Source of the DNA: Opitutus terrae PB90-1 | GTDB lineage: Bacteria; Verrucomicrobiota; Verrucomicrobiia; Opitutales; Opitutaceae | NCBI RefSeq assembly: GCF_000019965.1 | Contig: NC_010571.1 | Span: forward strand, 2,489,001 to 2,553,000 | Reading direction: 5' to 3' | DNA length: 64,000 bases | Shown: positions 11,201 through 19,100 of the stretch, in pieces | Numbering within the stretch: the first letter of the stretch is position 1 | How the letters are laid out: every line of letters starts with the position of its first letter | Notes under the pieces: generated by a model | The model's database searches: none | What the model saw: only the letters and a program-made list of their open reading frames with translations | What the model was told of the DNA's origin: nothing | Made by a program: the position numbers and the translations under genes

Positions 11201-13143
11201 CGGAGCGGCGGCAGGTGGTGGAGGAGTTCCAAGGTGCGGCGGGCGAGTGGGCGTCGGGCCGGACGCTGGTGAGCTGGTTCGAGGCGCAGGTGGCGCAAAC
11301 GCCGGACGCGATCGCGGTGAGCCGCGAAGGGGTGGCGTTGAGTTATGCGGAATTGAACGCGCGGGCGAACCGGCTGGCGTGGCGGCTGCGGCGCGCGGGC
11401 GTGGAACCGGAGGCGCGGGTGGGGATGTATTTCGAGCGAACGGTGGAACTGGTCGTGGGGATCGTGGCGATCCTGAAAGCGGGCGGAGCGTATGTGCCGT
11501 TCGATCCGGTGTATCCGGCGGAGCGGATCGGGTTCATGCTGCGGGACGCGGCGCCGCGCGTGCTGTTGACGCAGCAGAAGCACGAGGCGTTTTGTCGCGG
11601 GCTGGTGGCGGACGGAACGGAGCTGGTGTGTGCGGACGATCCGTCGCTCGTCGGCGAGCGGACGGAGAACCTGGGCCTGGAGGTGCGGCCGGAGCAAGCG
11701 GCGTATGTGATCTACACGTCGGGCTCGACGGGGCAGCCGAAAGGCTGCGTGGTGGAGCATCGGCAGGTGGTGCGGTTGTTCGAGGCGACGCAGGCGTGGT
11801 ATCGGTTCGGGCGGGAGGACGTGTGGACGCTGTTCCACTCGTATGCGTTCGATTTTTCGGTGTGGGAACTGTGGGGCGCGCTGTTGTATGGCGGACGGTT
11901 GGTGGTGGTGCCGTTCGAGACGAGCCGGTCGCCGGAGGCGTTTTTGGAGTTGTTGCGACAGGAGAAGGTGACGGTGTTGAACCAGACGCCGTCGGCGTTC
12001 CGCGGATTGATGGCGGCCGACGAGAGTGCCAGGCCGGCGCCGCTTTCACTGCGGTACGTGATCTTTGGTGGCGAGGCGCTGGAGCCGGCGAGCCTGGCGC
12101 CGTGGTGGGAGCGGCACGGCGACGAGCAGCCGCAGCTGGTGAACATGTACGGGATCACGGAGACGACGGTGCACGTGACCTACCGGCCGCTGCGGCGGGC
12201 GGATGGGGCGAACGGCAGTGTGATCGGGCGGCCGATTCCGGACCTGCGGTTGTATGTGCTCGATGCGTTCCAGCAGCCGGTGCCGATCGGAGTGGTGGGC
12301 GAAATCTACGTGGGCGGTGCGGGCGTGGCGCGGGGTTATCTGAACCGGCCGGAGCTGACGGCGGAGCGGTTCGTGCCGGACCGGCTGGACGGCCGGCCGG
12401 GGGCGACGCTGTATCGCTCGGGTGACCTGGCGCGGTGGCGCGCGGATGGAGAGCTGGAGTATCTGGGCCGGGCGGATCACCAGGTGAAGATCCGCGGGTT
12501 CCGGATCGAGCTGGGCGAGATCGAGGCGGCGCTGGCATCGCATCCGGCGGTGCGCTCCGCGCTCGTGCTGCTGCGCGAGGAGCGCGGCGGTGACCGACGG
12601 CTGGCCGGGTATGTGGTGTTGCGGGAGACGAACGCGACGAACGTGACCGAGCTGCGTGAACACGTTCGGACGCGCGTGCCGGAGTACATGGTGCCCGCCG
12701 GGCTGGCGATTCTCGAAAAATTCCCGCTGACGCCCAACGGCAAGATCGATCGCGCGGCACTGCCCGCCCCGGAGACCACGCCCGGTGCGGCGAACGCGGG
12801 CGCTCCAGTGCAGGATGAACTCGAGGCGACCATCGCGCGGATCTGGCGGGAGGCGCTCGGGGTCGGCCAGGTCGGGCGCGACGACAGCTTCTTCGACATC
12901 GGCGGGCATTCGCTGCTCGTGGTGCAGGTGCACAAGCAGCTGCGCGAGACGCTCGGCGTGGAGCTCTCGGTGATCGATTTGTTCAAACATGCAACGATTC
13001 GCGCGCTGGCGGCGCATCTGCGAGCGAGCCGAACGTCCGAGCCGGACGCCGCGGCGACGACCGGGATCGACGCGGCCCGCGAACGGGCGCGCCAGCAAAA
13101 GGCCGCGCGTCAGCGCCGGCGACCGGGAGGAGGCACGTCATGA
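2224..13143 (+). CDS. Nonribosomal peptide synthetase, three modules: C-A-T, C-A(nMT)-T, C-A(Thr)-T
   Basis: The start is GTG in a 4-base overlap with the previous stop. Order in 3639 residues: C (10-430); A1 (core near 618, code DALWLGGTFK, related to valine-type pockets); T (Ser ~1006); C (HHIVSDG near 1197); A2 (core near 1680, code DIWEMTADDK) with an inserted methyltransferase between motifs a8 and a9 (SAM motif VLEIGCGTG near 2067); T (Ser ~2501); C (HHIVSDD near 2686, Gly of the motif replaced by Asp); A3 (core near 3164, code DFWNIGMVHK, threonine); T (Ser ~3563). Insertion at a8-a9 is the usual place for backbone N-methyltransferases, so residue two is probably N-methylated. The A2 pocket is acidic (Glu278, Asp330, Asp331), which suggests a basic substrate; I recall similar codes for diaminobutyrate but cannot check. 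A3 is nearly identical to the adenylation domain in the gene at 20633. Confidence 0.95.
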   Translation: MSTVDTALVTAPASFAQRRLWFLDRFEPGTAVYNIPLAVWLSGKLDRAAVQRALEAIAARHETLRTTFLAEEGEVMQAIHALIPLPWRIEPVADEPALAAAMAVEARRSFDLVAGPLWRAVLFACAEEDHVLLLTLHHIVSDGWSLGVLVREFSQLYSAFAAGSDAALPELEIQYADFAAWQREQGAGEPAQRQIAFWRRVLAGAPTAPLLLTDRPRPAVMTTAGRTHRFELAPALTRELHELARHAGASLFAVLLSGFAVLLRRWSGSEDLVIGTPVANRTRREIEPLIGFFVNTLPLRIDAAGEPTGWALVERVSALTLEALAHQDVPFEQLVQELQPDRALGHTPLFQVLFVLQNAPVGALRLPGLAAAPVEVDTGTAKFDLTLALEESGGRLIGRLEYNCDLFEDATAARIAAQYEFLLSELVRAPGASIDALRLQDAKADAGLLQRWNATARPYPERSLAGLFAEQAARTPDATAVRFGGARLSYAELDARANRLAHVLRARGVGPDQPVALCLERSLELVVALVAIVKAGGAYVGLDPEYPAARLALMLADAGVRVLVTQEALADQLTSAIAASGATTISPVILERAAAELAAAPGTDPGVRVTPDHLAYISYTSGSTGRPKGVAIPQRGVVRLVKNTDFAEFGPKEVFLQLAPVAFDASTLELWAPLLNGGTLVVMAPGTPTLEALGATIRTERITTLWLTAGLFHLMVDERLDDLRGVRQLLAGGDVLSVAHVRKFLREVPACRLINGYGPTENTTFTCCATLRESDLAGGSVPIGRPIANTRVYVLDAALRPVPIGMPGELFAGGDGLARGYVGRNELMAEKFVADPFSSDPRARLYRTGDRVRWRNDGTLEFLGRQDQQVKIRGYRVEPAEAEAALTAEPGVRAAVVVVREHAGHKRLIGYAVADGTSGDTLRTRLQARLPEYLVPAVVVTLEALPLTPNGKVDRAALPEPDTSAVQTTDAPRTPAEEVMTLLWARVLGVERVGVEDNFFAIGGHSLLATQLVTRIREAFGVELPLRAVFEAPTVRALAQRMTAGGQAGGAVPPALRCVERGRDLPLSFAQERLWFLNQLEPGNPFYNMPAALRLQGRFDVPAAAGVLQELTRRHESLRTTFAAVEGQPVQVIAASAQVPLPVIDLAALPAAERADAARRWTAEEARRPFDLARGPLLRAALLRLADDEHILLLTMHHIVSDGWSMGVLTRELGELYAAATEGRASPLPELSIQYVDFAVWQRGWLRGAVLATQLDYWKQQLAGAPPVLKLPTDRPRPAVQSFRGGSHAFRLDGEITAQLQALSRRAGTTLFMTLEAAFAVLLSRYSDQPDIVVGTPIANRHRAEIEPLIGFFVNTLVLRNDLTGEPSFLELLGRVRRAALDAYAHQDLPFERLVDELQPERDLSRNPIFQVMFALHNTPHRERVLPGLTITDLAAERISAQFDLVLDVWETSDGLKAVLEYATDLFDPGTIERMAGHWRTLLAAAVAAPETSVAQLPLLTAAERSQLLDAFNAAQIDYPDDRTIQQLFAAQVAATPERVAVVHRERRLTYAELDALANRIAVRLRCAGVQRGDFVAILDERGVEFLAAMLAILKAGAAFIPIDPGYPEERVRHMVHDSAVPVLITRRSVWQRHGAERLRPASLREVLLLDEVDNACAESSGATAAPVAGAPGDAAYMLYTSGSTGAPKGAIVRHNGAINHIFGQFRELEFTPGTAFLQSAPSSSDISVWQFLAPLLIGGRTVIADFETVCDAAQLFRLVRDEGITLIELVPVVLKEFLDHAATLPAPRRALPALAYAMVTGEAVSVALVNQWFQLYPAIRLANAYGPTEAADDICQAMLSGPLPVDAPTVPIGRPLPNLTLYVLDRHRQLVPVGVPGEIAVSGVGVGAGYWRNEEKTRAAFVTNPYDDAGRRGAVIYRTGDLGRWRPDGTLEMLGRFDQQVKLRGFRIELGEIESMLARHPAVGEAVVLIREDQPGEKRLAAYATLNASAEELQAKASGLAAEQVQLWQDLHEDSYAETRALADEPTANVIGWDSNYTGQPLSDAEMREYITHTVERVRALRPRRVLEIGCGTGLLLAPLAPHVEHYLAADLSRVAITRLQQQLAGRPEFAHVELRAQRADDFSAIAPASVDVVMLCSVVQYFPGVDYLLKVIEGALRVLRPGGAIFFGDVRVRALLPAFHASVQLFKAPDTLTAAGLRRRVRAALQREQEMALAPEFFVALRHRYPQISRLEVRPKRGRIQNEMTRFRCDVTVHVGGSGEPTPQFAWENWPRQPISCEDLRRRLATGEEAVALRNVANPRVQRERYTLSWLDTARADERVADFRAALAAAPAAGIDPDELSALGEELGYAVDTALAMDGDDGRYDVVFRKLDPDGRPLPALDLTPVDRAVKPWASYANNPLHEKLARGLVPQLRTFLRERLPSYMVPADFVVLDALPQLPNGKVDRRALPAPETAELAEADHVAPRNATEAQLAAIWGAVLGLGRVSVTANFFELGGHSLKATQVVSRICREFGCEVALRELFNQPTIAEFAATLETARRARHEPIPRVADAADYPLSHAQLRLWVLAQLEGALTAYNMPAAVLLEGAVDRAALEQAFAQLVQRHESLRTTFVLIDGAPRQRVHPAPLGELEFADVSGGREPEAQARELALAHARRPFDLERGPLVRIALVRIAPDRHALLFNMHHIVSDDWSTGVLVNEFIRRHDALVAGEEPALAPLRVHYRDYAGWQNARLAADGMAEHRAYWREKFAGTLPVLQLPTDRPRPAVKSYVGRTRSFALSPELTRALHDLAQREQATLFMALTAAVDVLLHRYSGQRDLIVGSPIAGRTHPDLEDQIGFYINTLPLRATIDPAAAFTTLLAQVRQTATEAYEHQAYPFDRLVDDLALERDVTRTPLFDVVVVMQNVDPYALALNGVSVRPFVDDFGGSKFDLQFNFEEREATLRGSVVFNTDLFEEERIARMIAHLTTLLESIAADPGCAVGRLELLGGAERRQVVEEFQGAAGEWASGRTLVSWFEAQVAQTPDAIAVSREGVALSYAELNARANRLAWRLRRAGVEPEARVGMYFERTVELVVGIVAILKAGGAYVPFDPVYPAERIGFMLRDAAPRVLLTQQKHEAFCRGLVADGTELVCADDPSLVGERTENLGLEVRPEQAAYVIYTSGSTGQPKGCVVEHRQVVRLFEATQAWYRFGREDVWTLFHSYAFDFSVWELWGALLYGGRLVVVPFETSRSPEAFLELLRQEKVTVLNQTPSAFRGLMAADESARPAPLSLRYVIFGGEALEPASLAPWWERHGDEQPQLVNMYGITETTVHVTYRPLRRADGANGSVIGRPIPDLRLYVLDAFQQPVPIGVVGEIYVGGAGVARGYLNRPELTAERFVPDRLDGRPGATLYRSGDLARWRADGELEYLGRADHQVKIRGFRIELGEIEAALASHPAVRSALVLLREERGGDRRLAGYVVLRETNATNVTELREHVRTRVPEYMVPAGLAILEKFPLTPNGKIDRAALPAPETTPGAANAGAPVQDELEATIARIWREALGVGQVGRDDSFFDIGGHSLLVVQVHKQLRETLGVELSVIDLFKHATIRALAAHLRASRTSEPDAAATTGIDAARERARQQKAARQRRRPGGGTS
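11170..12589 (+). repeat. Copy 1 of a 1420-base near-identical adenylation-domain duplication
   Basis: This segment aligns without gaps to 22124-23543 at a constant offset of 10954. It runs from the end of a C domain through most of a threonine A domain, including the whole substrate pocket. The translated copies differ at about fourteen positions by eye, and many long stretches are identical at base level. Flanking sequence diverges at once on both sides. Confidence 0.93.
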
Positions 13144-16100
13144 AGCACGACGAGACGGTGGAACTGGACGGCATTGCGATCATCGGACTGGCGGTGCGTT
13201 TTCCCGGCGCGGACTCGGTCGAGCAATTCTGGGCGAACCTGCGCGCCGGCAAGGAATCGGTGTCATTCTTCAGCGACGACGAACTGCGGGCGGCGGGCGT
13301 CGATCCCGCGACCCTCGCGCAGCCGGGTTACGTGAAGGCCAACGGTGTGCTGCGCGATGCGGACAAATTCGACGCGAGCTTTTTCGGCATTTCGCCGCGC
13401 GAGGCGGAGGCGATGGATCCGCAGCACCGGGTGTTTCTCGAATTGGCGTGGGAGGCGTTGGAGCGGGCCGGCTACGACCCGGCGCGAACGCCGGGGCGAG
13501 TTGGCGTGTTTGCCGGCGCGGGGCTCAGCACGTATTTGTTGAAAAACCTTGCGCCGAATCGCGCGCTGGTCGACTCGGCGGGCGAACTGCCGCTGCTGTT
13601 GGGCAACAACAAGGACTTCGTGCCCACGCGCGTGTCCTACAAACTCGACCTGCGCGGCCCGAGCGTGAACGTGAACTCCGCCTGTTCGACCTCGCTCGTG
13701 GCGACGCACCTCGCGGGTCAGAGCCTGCTCGACTATCACTGCGACCTCGCGCTGGCCGGCGGCGTGTCGATTCAGGTGCCGCAGGTGCAGGGCTATCGGC
13801 ACACCGAGGGCGCGATCGGTTCGCCGGACGGACATTGCCGGGCGTTTGATGCGCAGGCGCGCGGGACGGTGAGCGGCAACGGCGCGGGCATCGTCGTGTT
13901 GAAGCGGCTCGCCGAGGCGCTGGCGGATGGCGACACCATCCACGCGGTGATTCGCGGTTCGGCGGTGAACAACGACGGCGCCGACAAGGTTGGCTTCACC
14001 GCACCGAGCATCAGCGGACAGAGTCAGGTGATCGCGGAGGCACTTGAAGTTGCCGGAGTGAGTCCGGCGGAGATTTCGTACGTCGAGGCCCATGGGACCG
14101 GCACCGAGTTGGGCGATCCGATCGAAATGGCGGCACTCACGCAGGTGTTCGGCACCGGGCACGACCGCGCGGCGAAGTGCGCGTTGGGTTCGGTGAAGAC
14201 GAACCTCGGGCACCTCGACGAGGCGGCGGGGGCGGCCGGGTTGGCGAAGACGGTGCTCGCGCTGGCGCATCGCGAGCTGCCGCCGAGCCTGCATTTCTCC
14301 ACGCCCAATCCAAAGATCGATTTCGCGGCGAGCGCGTTTGCGGTCAACGCGCAGCTCACACCGTGGCGCACCGCGCCGGGCGTGCCGCGGCGCGCCGGTG
14401 TGAGTTCGTTCGGACTCGGCGGCACGAACGCGCACGTCGTGCTTGAGGAGGCGCCGGCGCTGCGGCCGACCACGCCTGGTCGATCGCAGCAGCTACTCGT
14501 GCTGTCGGCCAAAACCGAACGCGCACGGAACGACGCGGCGCAGAATCTGGCGCGCCACTTGGAACTGAATCCGGACGCGGACCTCGCGGATGTCAGCTTC
14601 ACGCTGGCGCAGGGCCGGCAGCCATTTGCGCACCGGCGGACGATCGTGGCGCGGGACGCGGCCGAAGCGGTGCGCGCGTTGCGGGCTGAACCGTCGGCGC
14701 GGACCTCGCCGGCGAGCGACGTGGCGCCGGAGGTGGTGTTCCTGTTTTCCGGCCAGGGTTCGCAATATCCGCGAATGCTGGCGGGCCTGTATGCGACGGA
14801 ACCGGTGATCCGCCGCGAGATCGACCGCGGCGCGGAGTGGCTGCGGCCGCACCTGGGCTTCAACCTGCGCGAACTGCTGGCGTCGTCGGACGCGGCCGCG
14901 GCGGCGCGGCTGCGGCAGACGGCGGTCGCGCAGCCGGTGCTATTTCTGGCGGACTACGCGCTGGCGCAGCTGTGGCGCAGCTGGGGGATCGAACCGGCCG
15001 CACTCGTCGGACACAGCCTCGGCGAATATGTCGCGGCGTGCGTGGCCGGCGTGTTTTCTTTCGAGGACGCGCTGGGCCTCGTGGCGGCGCGCGGCGCGTT
15101 GATGCAGGCGCAGCCGCCAGGCGGGATGCTGGCGGTGGGGCTCGGTGAAGAGCCGGCGGCGGCGGTCGCAGCGGCGCATGGGCTGGTCATCGCGGCGGTG
15201 AATGCGGGCAACGCCTGCGTGCTCTCGGGCCCGCTCGCCGCGATTGAGGAGACCGCGCGCGAGTTGGCCGCGCGGGACATCGCCGCCACGCGGCTCGAGA
15301 CCTCGCACGCGTTTCATTCGCCGATGATGGAGCCGGTCCTCGCGCCGCTGGCGGCGAAGGTCCGCGCGGTGGAGCGCCACGCACCGCGAATTCCGGTGGC
15401 GTCCAACGTCACGGGGCGGTGGCTTACGGCGGAGGAAGCGCGCGATCCGGAGTACTGGGCGCGGCAGGTGCGGGCGCCGGTGCGGTTCGCGGACAACGTT
15501 ACGCTCGTGCGGGAGCGACCGGGGCGGATCCTGCTCGAGGTCGGGCCGGGCCGCGCGCTCGCGTCGATGGCGCAACGCGTGGCGAAGGATACGCGGGTGC
15601 TGACCTCGCTGCGCACGGCGGCGCAGAGCGTCGACGATCTGGCACACCTGCTCACCACCGCGGGCCGGCTGTGGGAGGCGGGCGTCGAGATGGATTGGAC
15701 GAAGTTTTTCGCCGGGCAGGTCCGGCGGCGGGTCGTGCTGCCGACGTATCCGTTCCAGCGCCAGCGATATTGGATCGAGCCGCCGAAGCCGGCCACAAGC
15801 ACGCCGCGCGACACGGTCGTTACAGCGGAGGCGGCGCCGGCGTCCGAGCCGACGCACGCGATGCTGGCGAGCGGATTGTCCGAACTGCTCGCCGCGGAGA
15901 CGCGGGCGGCGAGCCGGGCTGATTGCGTGGAGGCGCCGACCTACGCGAGCTTCGCGCGCGCGCTGGAAACGTGGTGCGGCGAGGTGTTGTATCACTACGT
16001 CACGGCTGGGCGGACGATCGCTGCGGGAGAGCGGGAGAGTGCGGCGGCGCTCCGGCAACGCCATCGGGTCCTGCCGGCGTTCACGAAGGCGTTCGACTCT

Positions 16101-19100
16101 TTCCTGCACGCTTTGGCAGCGGACGGGTATCTCCGCCACGAGGGGGATGACGTGGTGTGGTTGCGCGCGTCGGCGACGGTTCCCTCCGTCGCGCGCGGCC
16201 GCGAAGCGCTGCTGGCGCGGTTTGCGGAGTTTCGCGGAATCGTCCGACTGGTCGATCACTGCACGGCGCACTATGCGGCGGCCCTGTCCGGCGAAATCCA
16301 GGCGATCACGGTGCTGTATCCCGACGGCAGCTCCGAGTTGCTCGAATCAACCGCGCGCGACGCGGTGCGGCACACGAACAAGGACGTTTACATCGAGACG
16401 TTGAAGGCGGCGATCGACCAGCGGCTGGCGGCGGCGGGCGGCCGGCGCGTGCGGATCCTGGAGGTGGGCGTGGGCGACGGGCTGCTGGCCGGCCGGATTG
16501 CGCCGGGCCTGCAGGGGCGGAACGTCGAGTATGTCGCCACGGACCTGAGCCGGGCGTTCGTGGCCAAGGCCGAGCGAGCGGCAGTGGCGGCAGGGCTGGA
16601 CTTCGTGAGGTTCGGCGTGCTGGACATTTCGTGCGATCCGGTCGCGCAAGGGTTCGCCGCGGGTGCGTTCGATCTGGTGATCTGCCTCGACGTGGTGCAC
16701 GCGACGCCGCGGCTGGCGGAGACGCTGGGGCATTTGCGCACGCTGCTCGCGCCCGGCGGCTGGCTGGGGGTCATCGAAAAAGTCCGCGCCGAGCGCTGGG
16801 TGGATCTGGTCTGGGGGCTGGCGGAAGGCTGGTGGTATTTTGCCGATGCCGACCTGCGGCAGCACGGGCCGCTGCTGCCGGCCGAGCGGTGGGAAGCGCT
16901 GCTTCGGCGCGGGGGATTTGCGGACGTGGCGGTGTTGCCGCAGACCGCGCAAGCGCGCGCGACGAGCGATTATGCGCTGCTGCTGGCGGAAGCGCCACGC
17001 GCGCCGCGGGCGGCAGGTGCGGATCCAGCTGGCCAGACGAGAGCCGCGGAACTTTCGAAATGGTTCTACGCGCCGGGCTGGAAGCCGGTGCCGGCGCCTG
17101 CGCCCGAGGAAGCGCATCGCGGCGCGCGCGTGCTCGTGCTGCTCGACGACGGCGGTCTGGGCCAGGCGTTGGCTGAGTGGCTGCAGCGGAACGGCGCGGT
17201 GGTGACGACGGCCCCGGCTGCGGCGGTGCGGACGATCGAAAACTGGCGGGTGCTGCTCGCGGGCCTTGGCGGAGCACCGACGCGGATCGTGCATCTCGGC
17301 GCGGCGACACGCGACGAACGAACGGTACGCGCAAAGCAGTTCGTTCACGATCTCGCCCAGCTCGCGGGCGCGCTGGTGGGCGGCACGGACCCGTGCACGC
17401 TCACGCTCGTCACCCGGCGGGGATGCGCGGTGCAGGCGGACGAGGCGGTCCATCCCACGAAGGCGCTGCTCGTCGGGCCGCTGCGCGTGATTCCGCTCGA
17501 GTGTCCGCACGTGGCCGTGCGGCTGGTTGATGTGGACACCGGCGACGCGCCGGCGCTGGACGCACTGACGAGCGAGGTGGAGAGCGAGCCGCGGGCGGCG
17601 CTGGTCGCGTGGCGGAACGGGCAGCGCTGGATAGAGACGCTGGAAAGGCGGCCGCTCGCGGAGGCAGTTGGTGCGAACCAAGGGCTGCGGGAGCGCGGCG
17701 TCTATTTGATCACGGGTGGATTTGGTTCGATGGGCCGGGCGTTCGCGCGCGAGCTGGCGCAATCGGTGCGTGCGCGGCTGGTGCTCGTCGGCCGGCACGT
17801 AGACGGAGAGCAACAGCGGCGGGTGCTGGCGGAAATAGTGGCGGCGGGAGGCGAGGCGATCGCGGTGCAGGCCGACGTGTCCAACGCGGTCCAGGTGGCG
17901 CACGCGGTGAAGACCGCGCGCGAGCACTTCGGCGCGGTGCACGGGGTGTTTCATACCGCGGGCGTGTATGATCAGGGCGTGATGTGGGAACGGTCGCCGA
18001 GCGCGATCGACGCCACGCTCGCGCCAAAAGTGGACGGCACGCTGGCGCTGTCCGAGGCGCTGGCGGGCGAGCGGCTCGATCTTTTCGTGGTCTGTTCATC
18101 GCTTGCCTCGCTGCGACCGGTCGCGGGACAGGTGGATTACGCCGCGGCCAACGCGTTTCTCGATGCTTGGGCGGGGGAACACGCCCGGCGGACCCGCACC
18201 CGGACGATCTCGATCGCGTGGGGAATGTGGCAGGAGTTGGGGATGATGGAGCATGCAAGCATTGCGCCGGCGCAGCAGCAGGCGGTGCGCGACGAAATCG
18301 CGCGCGAGGGCTGGGCGCAGGCGGGCATCGCCGCGTGGCGTCGAGTTCTGGCGCATGCGCCGAGTGGCGTGGTGATCGTTTCGCCGCAGCCGCTGCGCGC
18401 GCCCGGCTGGCTCGGTCATCCGCTGCTGCGGGAGCGTTGCGACGAGCAAGGCCGCACCGACTATGTGGCTCATCTCGATCCGCGGCGGCACTGGGTGGCC
18501 GACGAACACCGGCTCGACGGTCGGGCGGTGCTGCCGGGCACGGCGTACCTCGAGCTGGCGCACGCGGCCTTTGTGGAGCACACCGGCGCCACGGCCGTCG
18601 AGTTGAGCGAGGTCTATTTCCTCAGCCCATTGGTGCTCGAGCGTGACGAGCCGCGCGAGGTGCGCGTGGTGTTGCACGGCGACACGTTTGTGGTGATCAG
18701 CCGGATTGGTCCGGACGAGTGGATCGAGCACGCGCGTGGGGAAGTGCGCATCGCGACCGGCGCGGCGGCGGAGGCCGTGGCCCGGGCCGAGCCGCTCACG
18801 GCGTGTCCGGTGCCCGACGACGCGGTGCGGTTCGGACCGCGCTGGCGAAACCTGCAGGAGCTGGCGTTTGGCGAGCGGAGCGGAACGGCAACGCTCGCGC
18901 TAGCGTCGGAGTTTGCGAACGACGTTGGCGGTTATCGGCTGCATCCGGCGCTGCTCGATATGGCGACCGGTTTCATCACGCTGCGCCATCCGCTGCCGGA
19001 CAGCCTGCCTTTCGGCTATCGGCGTGTCATCGTCCGCGGACCGCTGCCGGCACGACTGCGCAGTCACGTCCGCGTGGTTGACCGAGGCGAGACTACGCTG

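Noticed and set aside
7546-11838. Minus-strand open frame of 1430 codons
   Set aside because: Antisense shadow of the three-module synthetase; low-complexity Arg/Gln/His composition.
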